From positions 225,001 through 289,000 of the forward strand of contig NZ_CP017037.1 in assembly GCF_001717505.1 (NCBI RefSeq): a DNA stretch of 64,000 nt, given 5' to 3'. The translations under genes were made by a program, and so were the position numbers. Of this stretch, positions 27,860-37,700 are shown piece after piece. Source of the stretch: Dialister pneumosintes (GTDB lineage: Bacteria; Bacillota; Negativicutes; Veillonellales; Dialisteraceae). The stretch's first letter is position 1. The number at the start of each line of letters is the position of its first letter. The notes below the pieces were generated by a model. The model worked only from the letters and a program-made list of their open reading frames with translations, searched no databases and was not told the origin of the DNA.

Positions 27860-29659
27860 ATGAGTACAAAACATATTCGAAATTTTTCAATTATTGCACA
27901 TATTGATCATGGGAAATCGACCTTGGCAGATCGCCTGATAGAAATAACAGGCACTGTTCAAAAAAGAGATATGGAAGCACAGCTTTTAGATACCATGGAT
28001 TTAGAGCGCGAAAGAGGGATTACCATCAAAGAGCAATCTGCTCGTTTGATGTATAAGTATAAAGATGGACAAACTTATCAGTTGAATTTGATTGATACAC
28101 CGGGACATGTTGATTTCAACTATGAAGTATCTCGTAGTTTATCTGCTTGTGAAGGCGCTATTTTAGTAGTTGATGCAACACAAGGTGTACAAGCACAAAC
28201 TTTAGCTAATGTGTATCTGGCATTAGATAATAATCTTGAAATTATTCCTGTTATTAATAAAATTGATTTACCAAGTGCAGATCCGGAACGAGTAAAAAAG
28301 GAAGTAGAAGATATTATCGGATTAGATATGTCAGATGCTATAGAAATTAGTGCTAAAACAGGATTGGGTGTTGAAAAAGTTTTAGAACGTATTGTTGAAT
28401 GTGTTCCTGCACCTGAAGAACGTAGCGAAGAACCCTTACAATGTTTAATTTTTGATTCCATTTTTGACTCCTATAAAGGGGCTATTGCTTATGTGCGTGT
28501 AGTAAGTGGTTCTATAAAACCGGGAATGGATATTCGTATGATGGCTAATGGCAAGGTGCATAAAGTTACGGAAGTAGGATATTTTGCACCTTATCCAAGA
28601 GCTGATAAAGAATTGGAGTGTGGTGCAGTAGGGTATATTGCTGCCAGCATTAAAAATGTTCATGATTGTGAAGTGGGAGATACTATTACAACTGCAGAGA
28701 ATGGTGCAACAGAAGCTCTACCTGGATATCGTAAAGCTCTTCCTATGGTATTCTGTGGTCTATACCCAATTGATAGTAAAGATTATGATACTTTAAAGGA
28801 TGCATTAGAAAAATTAAGTCTTAATGATGCCGCATTGGAATACGAACCGGAAACTTCTACTGCACTTGGTTTTGGGTTCCGTTGTGGATTTCTCGGTTTA
28901 TTGCATATGGATGTTATTCAGGAGCGATTAGAACGAGAATATCGATTGCAGCTTATTACTACAGCACCTTCTGTTATTTATAAAGTATATAAGACAGATG
29001 GAGAAATTCTTAATATTGATAATCCGGCAGCATTGCCACCTATGACTGAGATTGAACATATTGAAGAACCTGTTGCTAAAGTTGAAATACTAGTGCCTTC
29101 CGATATGGTAGGTGCTGTTATGGATTTGGCACAAAGCCGTCGTGGCATCTATGAAACTATGGATTATTTGGATACAACACGAGTAACTTTATCGTATCAT
29201 ATTCCTCTTTCTGAAATTATTTTTGATTTTTTTGACAAACTAAAATCTTCTACTAGGGGATATGCTTCTTTAGATTATCAGCTCGATGGATATCAAGATA
29301 CGGATGCTGTAAAGTTAGACATTCTTTTGAATGGAGATTTGGTAGATGCATTATCTGTAATTGTTCATCGTAGTAACTCCGTATCACGTGGACGTGTTTT
29401 GGCACAGAAACTTAAAGACATTATTCCAAGACAACAATTTGAGGTGCCTATTCAAGCAGCCATTGGAAGTAAAATTATTGCTAGAGAAACAGTACGAGCT
29501 TATCGTAAGGATGTGCTTGCTAAATGTTATGGCGGGGATATCAGCCGAAAGAAAAAACTTCTTGAAAAGCAGAAAGAAGGGAAAAAGCGTATGAAGCAAG
29601 TTGGCAGTATTGAAATTCCTCAAGAGGCGTTCATGGCAGTATTAAAAAATGAAGAATAA
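27860..29659 (+). CDS. lepA: elongation factor 4 LepA (599 aa)
   Basis: LepA is a ribosome-binding translational GTPase. It begins [26 protein letters not shown], with G1 in AHIDHGKST, then [11 protein letters not shown] (G2), DTPGHVDF (G3) and NKIDLP (G4). The unique C-terminal domain ends with the [21 protein letters not shown] segment typical of LepA. The start at 27860 has GGGAG upstream; a longer in-frame extension from 27779 looks untranslated. Its last 11 bases overlap the hemW start. Confidence 0.97.
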   Translation: MSTKHIRNFSIIAHIDHGKSTLADRLIEITGTVQKRDMEAQLLDTMDLERERGITIKEQSARLMYKYKDGQTYQLNLIDTPGHVDFNYEVSRSLSACEGAILVVDATQGVQAQTLANVYLALDNNLEIIPVINKIDLPSADPERVKKEVEDIIGLDMSDAIEISAKTGLGVEKVLERIVECVPAPEERSEEPLQCLIFDSIFDSYKGAIAYVRVVSGSIKPGMDIRMMANGKVHKVTEVGYFAPYPRADKELECGAVGYIAASIKNVHDCEVGDTITTAENGATEALPGYRKALPMVFCGLYPIDSKDYDTLKDALEKLSLNDAALEYEPETSTALGFGFRCGFLGLLHMDVIQERLEREYRLQLITTAPSVIYKVYKTDGEILNIDNPAALPPMTEIEHIEEPVAKVEILVPSDMVGAVMDLAQSRRGIYETMDYLDTTRVTLSYHIPLSEIIFDFFDKLKSSTRGYASLDYQLDGYQDTDAVKLDILLNGDLVDALSVIVHRSNSVSRGRVLAQKLKDIIPRQQFEVPIQAAIGSKIIARETVRAYRKDVLAKCYGGDISRKKKLLEKQKEGKKRMKQVGSIEIPQEAFMAVLKNEE

Positions 29660-30788
29660 TAAAACAGGGGTTTATATTCACATTCCTTTCTGTCAATCTC
29701 GTTGTGGATATTGTGATTTTTATTCATTAACAAGACGTGAAGATGATTTATATATTGAGGCGCTATGTAAGGAAATTGAACTCCGCAGTAAAGAGGTTCG
29801 TTATGTAAATTGTGACACCATATATTTTGGTGGAGGAACTCCTTCTCTATTGTCACCGAAATCAATTGGTAAAATACTTTCTTGTTTAAAAAAACATTTT
29901 TGTATTGAGAAATATGCAGAAATTACGATGGAAATGAATCCGATAGATATGACGGAAGAATATCTTTTATCTATTTATCAATTAGGCATTAATCGGATTT
30001 CTGTAGGTGTACAAACAAGAGATAATCATATGTTGTCTTTTTTAGGGAGAAATCATTCGTCAGCTTCTGCGGCACAATCTATAAAAAGAGCTTATCAAAT
30101 AGGGTTTCATAATATCAGTATTGATTTAATGTATGAACTTCCCGGTCAAACCTGCATTGATTTTAAAAACTCATTACTCTGGGCAGTTCATTTACCTATT
30201 ACACATTTGTCTGTTTATAGTCTTATTATTGAAAAGGGAACTCGCTTTTGGCAATTAATGGAACGGGGATTACTACAGCGTCCAACAGAATCTGAAAGTT
30301 GGAATATGTATCAAGCTATGTGTAGGATTCTTCCTCATTATGGTTTTCATAGATATGAAATTTCGAGTTTTGCACGGAAAAATTATGAATCTAAACATAA
30401 TTTAAAATATTGGTATATGGATGATTATATTGGATTCGGACCATCTGCATGTTCTCGCTTAGGAACACAAAGAATAGAAGTTGTTCCGGGAATTCGTCAA
30501 TATATAACAGAATTATTAAAAGATAGACAGCCTCCAATGGAAATCATAAATCTATCAGAATCAGAAGATATGGAAGAATATTGTTTTCTACACTTACGAA
30601 TGAAAGAAGGGTTTGATAGAGAAGATTTTTATAGTCGTTATGGTTCTTATCCGGAAACATGGTATAAAAAAGAAATAGTAATACTGAAAGACAAAAATTT
30701 ATTGATAGAAAAAGATGGACATATCCAAATGACAGCTAAAGGAGCTGCTCTTGGTAATTTCGTTTTTGAGAAATTTTTACGGTCTTAA
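29649..30788 (+). CDS. hemW: radical SAM protein HemW (heme chaperone/HemN-like, 379 aa)
   Basis: HemW proteins are cytoplasmic radical-SAM proteins now considered heme-trafficking factors rather than coproporphyrinogen oxidases. The cluster motif is C15, C19, C22 in [15 protein letters not shown]. The [13 protein letters not shown] and [10 protein letters not shown] segments and the C-terminal HemN-type domain are present. Its length is that of HemW, shorter than HemN. It overlaps the 3' end of lepA, a conserved arrangement in Firmicutes. Confidence 0.93.
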   Translation: MKNNKTGVYIHIPFCQSRCGYCDFYSLTRREDDLYIEALCKEIELRSKEVRYVNCDTIYFGGGTPSLLSPKSIGKILSCLKKHFCIEKYAEITMEMNPIDMTEEYLLSIYQLGINRISVGVQTRDNHMLSFLGRNHSSASAAQSIKRAYQIGFHNISIDLMYELPGQTCIDFKNSLLWAVHLPITHLSVYSLIIEKGTRFWQLMERGLLQRPTESESWNMYQAMCRILPHYGFHRYEISSFARKNYESKHNLKYWYMDDYIGFGPSACSRLGTQRIEVVPGIRQYITELLKDRQPPMEIINLSESEDMEEYCFLHLRMKEGFDREDFYSRYGSYPETWYKKEIVILKDKNLLIEKDGHIQMTAKGAALGNFVFEKFLRS

Positions 30789-30789
30789 A

Positions 30790-30825
30790 TAAAAAGAACT
30801 CGTTATAAGCGAGTTCCTTTTATTT
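30790..30825 (+). terminator. terminator of lepA-hemW
   Basis: AAAAGAACTCG and CGAGTTCCTTT form a hairpin followed by T-rich sequence. Confidence 0.85.
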
Positions 30826-30835
30826 ATAAGAAAAT

Positions 30836-30866
30836 AAAAAAACACAGACCTATAATCTGTGTTTTT
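30836..30866 (-). terminator. terminator of tRNA-Lys copy A
   Basis: Read on the minus strand, AAAACACAGA and TCTGTGTTTT form a stem followed by a T-run, directly after the tRNA. Confidence 0.85.
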
Positions 30867-30867
30867 A

Positions 30868-30944
30868 TGGTGGATCATCAAGGATTCGAACCTCAGACAC
30901 CCTGATTAAGAGTCAGGTGCTCTAACCAGCTGAGCTAATGATCC
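30868..30944 (-). tRNA. tRNA-Lys (CTT), copy A
   Basis: A 77-base cloverleaf on the minus strand: acceptor GGATCAT/ATGATCC, anticodon stem CCTGA/TCAGG enclosing CTT, T arm GGTTCGAATCC, encoded CCA. It reads the AAG codon. It lies in the downstream unit of a tandem duplication. Confidence 0.96.
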
Positions 30945-30960
30945 ATAAGCTGACAAAAGA

Positions 30961-30990
30961 AGTTTATCATATAGATAAAGAAAGTGTCAA
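30961..30990 (-). promoter_or_regulatory. promoter of tRNA-Lys copy A
   Basis: On the minus strand, TTGACA (30990-30985), 18 bases, TAAACT (30966-30961), 16 bases before the tRNA. Confidence 0.65.
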
Positions 30991-31030
30991 GAAAATATGG
31001 TAATACTAATAGGGGATATTATGAGAAAAT

Positions 31031-31061
31031 AAAAAAACACAGACTTATAATCTGTGTTTTT
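31031..31061 (-). terminator. terminator of tRNA-Lys copy B
   Basis: Same hairpin as after copy A, with a single change in the loop. Confidence 0.85.
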
Positions 31062-31062
31062 A

Positions 31063-31139
31063 TGGTGGATCATCAAGGATTCGAACCTCAGACACCCTGA
31101 TTAAGAGTCAGGTGCTCTAACCAGCTGAGCTAATGATCC
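31063..31139 (-). tRNA. tRNA-Lys (CTT), copy B
   Basis: Identical in sequence to copy A and placed 195 bases from it. Flanks including the promoter and terminator are also duplicated. Confidence 0.96.
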
Positions 31140-31155
31140 ATAAGCTGATAAAGAG

Positions 31156-31184
31156 AGTTTATCATATCTATATAACAGTGTCAA
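31156..31184 (-). promoter_or_regulatory. promoter of tRNA-Lys copy B
   Basis: On the minus strand, TTGACA (31184-31179), 17 bases, TAAACT (31161-31156). Confidence 0.65.
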
Positions 31185-31199
31185 ATTTAATAAGAAAGA

Positions 31200-31397
31200 T
31201 TAATAATTAATGCTATATTTCTTTTTTAAAGCTTCAATATCTTGCCTCATTTTTTCATATTGCTTTGATGTGGAAGCGGAGGGGGCTATCTTTCTTTGCA
31301 TAGTTGACATTTTATATATTTGAGAGAGTTCTTTTTTATAAGAAACTCTCATTTGTTGTAGTGTTTCTTCTGCCAGTTTTTCATCATCAATAGACAT
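31200..31397 (-). CDS. small hydrophilic protein, unknown function (65 aa)
   Basis: The frame is preceded by AAGGAGG at a good distance (AAGGAGGTTTTACT before ATG), which is strong evidence for translation. The product is highly charged, predicted mostly helical, with no signal peptide or membrane segment: MSIDDEKLAEETLQQMRVSY onward, ending KKKYSINY. A coiled-coil-like heptad pattern runs through residues 5-35 and 45-60. No family is recognised. It lies between tRNA-Lys copy B and tRNA-Arg, on the same strand as tRNA-Lys. Confidence 0.65.
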   Translation of the reverse strand: MSIDDEKLAEETLQQMRVSYKKELSQIYKMSTMQRKIAPSASTSKQYEKMRQDIEALKKKYSINY

Positions 31398-31441
31398 AGT
31401 AAAACCTCCTTATTAACGCTATTTTAGCATATTTATATGAT

Positions 31442-31470
31442 TTGAGCATTAAGTAAGTATATGATATAAT
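31442..31470 (+). promoter_or_regulatory. tRNA-Arg promoter
   Basis: TTGAGC (31442-31447), 17 bases, TATAAT (31465-31470), 11 bases before the tRNA. Confidence 0.7.
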
Positions 31471-31481
31471 TTTTTCATTAG

Positions 31482-31556
31482 GCGCCTATAGCTCAGAGGA
31501 TAGAGCACTGGTCTCCGGAACCGGGTGCGAGGGTTCGAATCCCTCTAGGCGCTCCA
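31482..31556 (+). tRNA. tRNA-Arg (CCG)
   Basis: Acceptor GCGCCTA pairs with TAGGCGC, followed by discriminator T and encoded CCA. The anticodon loop CTCCGGA gives anticodon CCG, reading CGG. The T arm is GGGTTCGAATCCC. Single gene with its own promoter and terminator. Confidence 0.95.
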
Positions 31557-31561
31557 AAAAT

Positions 31562-31597
31562 AAAAAAGGCTTCTCGAGAAATCGAAAAGCCTTTTTA
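31562..31597. terminator. terminator of tRNA-Arg, convergent with the next gene
   Basis: AAAAAGGCTT and AAGCCTTTTT enclose a 12-base loop region that can pair further. The membrane-protein gene on the minus strand ends at 31595, so it may serve both. Confidence 0.8.
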
Positions 31598-32044
31598 GTT
31601 AATCAGATATTTTTGTATGTAATAATTTACCCAATGGATAACAACTTTTCGTTTATAGATTTTATATATAATAATTCCGAAACAAAACATGATAAGCATA
31701 GGTATCATGGTGAGTAGGACTACTAACAAAATTTGTTGAGTTGTAATGTCAGGATTTGTAAAAACATTAATCCATACATCACCCCAATACCATATTAGTA
31801 TAGCAAATCCCAATAACTCAATACTTATAATACCGCCGACAAATATTGTTAGAATTCGGCTAATGAACAGCATACATTTTTCAATCGGGAGTAATTTTAT
31901 AGAAGGAATATCTTTTGTCCACTCTTCTAATTGCTCTTTATTCATTTTTATTGCTTTTCTTAGAGGTGTAATTTGGACAATGATAATTCCTATAAGGAGT
32001 ACCGGGATAAGTTTTAATTTTAATAACATGATTTGAGATTTCAT
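31595..32044 (-). CDS. membrane protein of unknown function (149 aa or shorter)
   Basis: The frame encodes a hydrophobic N-terminal segment (about residues 8-27), a soluble stretch with EQLEEWTKDIPSIKLLPIEK, then two more strongly hydrophobic segments (about 60-88 and 103-127) and a basic tail. Three membrane spans are likely. No good ribosome binding site is seen before the ATG at 32044 or before the internal ATGs, so the true start is uncertain. No family is recognised. It is a single gene facing tRNA-Arg. Confidence 0.5.
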   Translation of the reverse strand: MKSQIMLLKLKLIPVLLIGIIIVQITPLRKAIKMNKEQLEEWTKDIPSIKLLPIEKCMLFISRILTIFVGGIISIELLGFAILIWYWGDVWINVFTNPDITTQQILLVVLLTMIPMLIMFCFGIIIYKIYKRKVVIHWVNYYIQKYLIN

Positions 32045-32224
32045 TTTTTCGATTTTTAATAAAAGATTTTAACAATAAAATTATTTATTTTATATAATAT
32101 ACTACGCAAATATACTAATCAAATGGAGAATGGTTATATGTTAATAATGTTATAAATTTTATATAATACAATTAACATAATAATATAGAAATTTATTTTA
32201 GTAGGCGTGGAAGGGAAATTTAAA

Positions 32225-32863
32225 ATGAATACTATCCATAAAATTGTATTGTCTGTCGGAGTACTTTTTAATACAGTGATGATTACTGCTTGTGGTACTT
32301 TAGGTAATAGTACTCCAAAGGGGGTAGAGGGAACTTGGTTTAACTATAATGGATTTACCGTAGATACAGTTCGAAATCATGAAGATGAACCGATTAAAGA
32401 ATTATCCATTAGCAAAGACGGGGATATGGTCAATATATCTGTAGTAGCTTATAACTATCAATTTACAACTCCGAATCATCAACCGATGATGACCATATTG
32501 GAATCAACTCCAAGTGGAAAACGAATAGATGTGGATGTAGATGTGAAATTAGAAAAATTAACTACAAATATTTCTGATCGAAAGGGGAAACTCGTAAATA
32601 ATCAAATTATATTCAATTTAGATGGAGATAGGGAACAAATAAATTATGATTCAAAGAATGATACGGTTACTCTTTGGGGAGATACTTATAAACGTTCTAC
32701 AGGAAAAGACCATTTAACAAATCTTGCAAAACAATTTAAAGTAGATGTTCAATCCGCTTCTACTCAATATTTCAAAGAAATAGGAAAAATTGCGGATCCT
32801 CCTGTTCAATTTGAAATGAGATATAGATTTAATGATGATATTTTAAATAAAGAAAAATATTAG
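32225..32863 (+). CDS. predicted lipoprotein, unknown function (212 aa)
   Basis: The signal peptide MNTIHKIVLSVGVLFNTVMITACGT ends in a lipobox (ITAC), so the mature protein is probably membrane-anchored. The start at 32225 has AAGGG at a suitable distance; the frame opens at a GTG at 32207. The mature part begins VEGTWFNYNGF and includes a segment with KLVNNQIIFNLDGDREQINYDS. This looks like beta-strand-rich sequence of the kind found in lipocalin-like or DUF-type small lipoproteins, but no family is certain. It is monocistronic with its own terminator. Confidence 0.7.
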   Translation: MNTIHKIVLSVGVLFNTVMITACGTLGNSTPKGVEGTWFNYNGFTVDTVRNHEDEPIKELSISKDGDMVNISVVAYNYQFTTPNHQPMMTILESTPSGKRIDVDVDVKLEKLTTNISDRKGKLVNNQIIFNLDGDREQINYDSKNDTVTLWGDTYKRSTGKDHLTNLAKQFKVDVQSASTQYFKEIGKIADPPVQFEMRYRFNDDILNKEKY

Positions 32864-32870
32864 AATTTAT

Positions 32871-32925
32871 AGAAAGAATAAAAAGATTTTTTCAATTACA
32901 GAAAAGATTTTTATTCTTTCTTATT
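32871..32925 (+). terminator. terminator of the lipoprotein gene
   Basis: AGAAAGAATAAAAA (32871-32884) pairs with TTTTTATTCTTTCT (32908-32921), followed by T-rich sequence. Confidence 0.75.
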
Positions 32926-33024
32926 TTATATTATTAGAACACAAGGTTGTTTTGACTTAGTTTATATTTATTTTATTTATGATATCATGAGGATAATTAG
33001 ATATTTATATAGAAAGGATACGTT

Positions 33025-33495
33025 ATGATTGCTGGGGAATCTCAATATATAGAAATATATAAAAAACAAATACCAAAAGTTATTTATGATTGTTTAAAAC
33101 AAGTAATGATGCTTGATCTTTCAAGGATTAAGGATGGTAATTTATCTATTTTGGGATATAGAGCCTCTCTTGAGTCACCTTTTACCGAAGAAGCTTCTTA
33201 TAGAAAATTAGAAGGTCATAAGAAGTTTATTGATTTAGTATATTTAATTAAAGGGGAAGAGCGGATAGGAATACAACCTTATTCTTGTCGTCAGGAAGAA
33301 GTAGAAGCATATCCGGATAGGGATTTATATTTTTATAAAGGAAAAGAAAAAGAATCCAGTTTATATTTGACAGAAGGTTCTTTTATTGTTTGTTTTCCAG
33401 AAGATTTACATAGACCGTTGTGTAAAAGTGGGCAAGGAATTGCACAAATAAGGAAGATGGTAGTAAAGATTCCTTTGGAATCTATTGTAAAATAA
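33025..33495 (+). CDS. YhcH/YjgK/YiaL (DUF386) family protein (156 aa)
   Basis: This is a small cupin-like protein of the family that includes EbgC and YhcH, linked in other bacteria to sugar or sialic-acid catabolism. The segment YRKLEGHKKFIDLVYLIKGEERIGI carries the conserved His and acidic metal ligands, and CFPEDLHRPLC has the second His. AGAAAGGA precedes the start. No sialic-acid or sugar genes are adjacent, so the substrate here is unknown. The RND efflux pair follows but has its own upstream region. Confidence 0.85.
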   Translation: MIAGESQYIEIYKKQIPKVIYDCLKQVMMLDLSRIKDGNLSILGYRASLESPFTEEASYRKLEGHKKFIDLVYLIKGEERIGIQPYSCRQEEVEAYPDRDLYFYKGKEKESSLYLTEGSFIVCFPEDLHRPLCKSGQGIAQIRKMVVKIPLESIVK

Positions 33496-33519
33496 TTAAA
33501 TAGTTATCTATTGAAATTG

Positions 33520-33554
33520 AATATATCATTTGATACCATTAATAATGATATATT
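33520..33554 (+). promoter_or_regulatory. inverted repeat before the RND efflux pair, possible operator
   Basis: AATATATCATT (33520-33530) is exactly complementary to AATGATATATT (33544-33554), with 13 bases between. It lies 35 bases before the adaptor start. TTGAAA at 33511-33516 with TACCAT at 33534-33539 (spacer 17) would place a promoter inside it. Such sites often bind TetR or MarR regulators; none is encoded nearby. Confidence 0.45.
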
Positions 33555-33588
33555 TTTATGTAAAATTTATAAGTTTTGGGGGTATATA

Positions 33589-34755
33589 ATGAATTATAAA
33601 AAGAGGCTGGCGGTAGCTATGGTAGGAATGATTGTTTCTGCTGGTTTGCTAGCTGGTTGTGGTTCTAAATCAGGGAACACACAACAAGAAACCAAAGTAA
33701 ATACTTTTAAAGTATTTACTTCTGATACACCGATTCAGCGTGAATACACAGGGACGATTTCAGCTTTACAAGAAGTCCCGGTTAAAGCTAAGGTTTCGGG
33801 TACAGTTATTGAGAAATATATAAGTGGAGGAGAAAGAGTAGTTGAAGGACAGCCCTTATATCGTATTGATGCAAGAACTTACCAAGCTGCTTTAGCTACA
33901 GCACAAGCAGAAGCTGCAAGAGCTGCCGCTACTTATGAAAATGCACAAACTGATTTGGCACGTTATGAGCAATTGATTTCTAGTGGAGCTATTTCGCAAC
34001 AAGTATATGATACACAGCGAGCAGCAACTTCACAGTACAGAGCGGCATTGGAAGCGGCACAAGCACAAGTACAAATTGCACAGGACAATTTAAATGATAC
34101 GATTGTTACGGCACCATTTACGGGTACGTTGTCAATGGATGATGTGAATATAGGTACTTACGTTGCTGCCGGGAATACACCTTTAGTAACTATTTCATCA
34201 GCAGATCCTTTGTATGTACAATTTGATATGTCGGAAGAAGAATATCTTGGCTTCATTAAGGAAAAAGGTGGAACCAGTGCATTAGGAGATGTATTGAAAC
34301 TTAAATTATCAGATGGAAGCATGTATGCTGATACCGGTAAAATTGTGCAAGTTAGCCCTAGCCTAAATGGAGGACAGATTTCATTTAAAGCATCGTTTCC
34401 TAATACTAATAATTTACTCCTTCCGGGGATGTATGCAACGGTTGTAGCAGACTCTCAGGTAGCAGCTAATAGCATGCTTATTCCCGCGAAAGCAATTATT
34501 CCCTTGTTGAATAAAAATATGGTAGATGTAATTGTTGATGGCAAAGTGGTACAAAAGCCGGTTGTTATTGCAGGGCAATATGGAATTTATTCTATTATTA
34601 CTTCCGGAATTAATACAGGTGATGAAGTGGTAGTAGAAGGCCAAAATAAGATTGTAAATGGACAGGCAGTTAAGACAGAAGTTATTACAAAAGAGGTATT
34701 AGAACAACAAGCTAAACAAGCAATTACTGCACAATCTGCCGGTGGTACCAAGTAA
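33589..34755 (+). CDS. RND efflux periplasmic adaptor lipoprotein (AcrA/MexA family, 388 aa)
   Basis: This adaptor links an inner-membrane RND pump to an outer-membrane channel. The signal peptide ends LLAGC, with C24 as the lipid anchor. The lipoyl halves are VPVKAKVSGTVIEKYISGGERVVEGQPLY and DTIVTAPFTGTLS, and an Ala/Gln-rich helical hairpin (ATAQAEAARAAATYENAQ and onward) lies between them. A beta-barrel and membrane-proximal domain follow. The start at 33589 is set by GGGGGT about 7 bases upstream; the frame is open further back to 33511. The pump gene follows after 9 bases. The need for an outer-membrane channel fits a diderm cell. Confidence 0.93.
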   Translation: MNYKKRLAVAMVGMIVSAGLLAGCGSKSGNTQQETKVNTFKVFTSDTPIQREYTGTISALQEVPVKAKVSGTVIEKYISGGERVVEGQPLYRIDARTYQAALATAQAEAARAAATYENAQTDLARYEQLISSGAISQQVYDTQRAATSQYRAALEAAQAQVQIAQDNLNDTIVTAPFTGTLSMDDVNIGTYVAAGNTPLVTISSADPLYVQFDMSEEEYLGFIKEKGGTSALGDVLKLKLSDGSMYADTGKIVQVSPSLNGGQISFKASFPNTNNLLLPGMYATVVADSQVAANSMLIPAKAIIPLLNKNMVDVIVDGKVVQKPVVIAGQYGIYSIITSGINTGDEVVVEGQNKIVNGQAVKTEVITKEVLEQQAKQAITAQSAGGTK

Positions 34756-34764
34756 GGAGGCCTT

Positions 34765-37700
34765 ATGTCAAAATTTTTTATAGAGCGTCCTATATTTGCT
34801 ATTGTGTTGTCGCTCGTTATTTCTATAGCGGGGATTCTTTGTATATTTACTTTACCGGTTGACCGTTATCCTAAAATTACGCCGCCTCAAGTGTCTGTAC
34901 ATGCCAGTTATTATGGCGCAGATGCTCAGGTTGTAAACGATACGGTTGCAGAAGTTATAGAAAAGCAAGTAGTTTCAGTAGAAGGGTTTGATAGCATGTC
35001 TTCTACCAGTAACTCTAATGGCTCTTATTCTTTAAATGTACAGTTTAAGAGTGGTATAGATTCTGATATGGCTACTGTTCGTGTGCAGAATGCAGTAAAC
35101 CAAGCAACGGCAGCTCTTCCTGACTCTGTCAGAACTTTAGGTGTAACTACACAAAAATCATCCGGGGATATGGCAATGGTTATTGCGCTGACATCACCTA
35201 ATAACACTTATGATGCTGCTTTTTTAAAAAATTATTTCAGTATTAATTATTTAGATGAATTAAAGACTATCCCCGGTGTAGGTACTATACAGGAATTTGG
35301 TTCTGATTATGCTATGCGAGTATGGTTAGATCCAATGAAGATGACTAAAAATAATATTACAACAACAGAAGTTGTGAATGCTATTCGTGTCCAGAATCAA
35401 CAAATTGCAGGTGGTATTATTGGTACGGCACCTGTTACAGAAAGTGCTGCACTTCAGTATATTGTTAATGCAGAAGGGCGCCTTAAGACACCGGATGAAT
35501 TTGGAACTATTGTATTGCGTACGAATCAAGACGGTTCTTTATTGAAGTTAAAGGATATTGCACGTATTGTCATGGATCAAAGGTCGTATGACTTTATTGC
35601 TCGTAATGGAGGGAAACCGTCGGCAGCTATTGCATTTTCCTTAACTGATGATGCTAATGCTGTGGAAACTTTAGGAAAAATTAAAGCCAAAGTAGCAGAA
35701 GACGCAAAGAGCTTTCCTGAAGATATGACGTATTCTATTAATACAGATAATACAGATTTTATCAATGCATCTATCGGTGAAGTTATAGAAACCTTTTTTG
35801 AGGCATTGCTTCTTGTTGCATTAATCGTTTATGTATTCTTACAAAATTGGAGATCTACTCTTATTCCTATGATTGCAGTTCCTGTTTCTTTACTAGGAAC
35901 GTTAGCATCTTTTGAAGTACTTGGTTTTACTATCAATACATTAACTTTGTTCGCGATGGTATTAGCTATCGGATTGGTTGTAGATGATGCTATTGTTGTT
36001 ATAGAAGCAGTTGAATACGAGATGCGATATAACAATAAAACACCAAAGGAAGCTACTTATATAGCTATGAAAAAAGTACAGGGACCTGTAATTGGGGTGG
36101 CCTGTGTATTGGCAGCTGTCTTTGTCCCGGTAGCTTTTCTTGGCGGAGTTATGGGAATTTTATATAAGCAGTTTGCTTTGACTATTGCAATTTCAGTAGT
36201 TATTTCTGCATTTACTGCATTATCTCTAACACCTACACTTTGTGCGTCTATGCTTAAAGAGATAGAGAAAAAATCTGGTGAACGTAGTCACTTGAATAAA
36301 GTATGGGACACCTTTAATGATTATTTTGATCGTATGGTTAAGGTATATGGAATCTTTTTACGTAAATTGGCACAGCGAATTATGATTCCTTTAGGTGTAT
36401 TGGTAGGCATAACTATAATCTCTGTTGGGTTATTTATTAAATTACCGACAGCTTTCTTACCACAAGAAGATAATGGTTATTTTTTGGCAGCATTTAGTTT
36501 GCCTGAAGGTGCTGTAAATACTAGGACGAATCAACAAATTTCAGGATTCTTAAAGTTTATGGAACAGCAAGCCGGCGTAGAATCTACTTTGGGGATTACC
36601 GGGTTTGATATTTTATCTGGAGGGCAAAAAGCTAATGCGGGGACTTCTTTCGTAAAATTGAAGTCATGGAAAGAACGAAATTCACCGGAACAATCGGTAA
36701 ATGCATTAATTGGTAAAGCTTTTGCTTATGGAGCTATGAATCCTGGTGCTAATGTCATTGCATTAAACCCTTCTCCTATTCCCGGATTAGGCGTATCCGG
36801 CGGATTTTCCCTATATATTTTAAATAAAAATGGTAGTAGCATGGAGGAAATGAATGCTATAGTAGGGAAATTCTTGGCAGCAGCTAATCAAAGACCTGAA
36901 ATTAGTAAAGCCTATACAACTTTCCGTATGGATACACCTGCTTATAAATATGATGTTAATCGTTTGAAAGCACAAAAGAATCAAGTTAATATTGGAGATG
37001 TTTTCAGTACATTAGCTACCTTCTATGGTGGGGCTTCTATTAATGACTTTACTGCCTATGGGCGTAATTTTAAAGTTATTGCAGAGGGCGATACCCCTTA
37101 TCGTATGAATGTGAGTGATAATAAATATGTTACTGTACGAGATGGTATGGGAAATATGGTTCCTATAGGAAACTTTATTACACCTACACAAACGAGTACA
37201 GCAGCCGTAATCACTCGATTTAATAATTTCCCTGCCATTAAGATTGGCGGAAGTAATGCAGAAGGATACTCTTCCGGTCAGGCGTTGAATGCTTTGGCAG
37301 ATGTAGCAAAAGAAGTTCTTCCTAGTGGATATAGTTATGCTTTTGCAGAATCCTCACAACAGGAAGTGGAGGCAGGAAGCAAGACAGTTTATGCATTATC
37401 ATTAGGAATTTTGTTTGTATTCCTTTCTTTAGCAGCGTTATATGAAAGTTGGAAAATTCCGTTTACTGTTTTGTTTGGTTTACCGACTGGTTTCTTTGGT
37501 GCTACAATTGCCGCATTTTTGTTCAATGTTTATAATGACATATACTTTCAAATCGGATTGTTGACGATTATTGGATTGGCAGCAAAAAATGCGATTTTGA
37601 TTGTTGAATATGCTAAGGTTCGCGTTGATAATGGTATGGATATAGTAGAGTCAGCTATTGAAGCCTCGGAAATTCGTTTGCGCCCAATACTAATGACTTC

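Noticed and set aside
30826-31165. Direct repeats that could suggest a CRISPR array or mobile element
   Set aside because: The repeat is a duplicated tRNA-Lys unit; no short regular repeats with spacers and no transposase are present.
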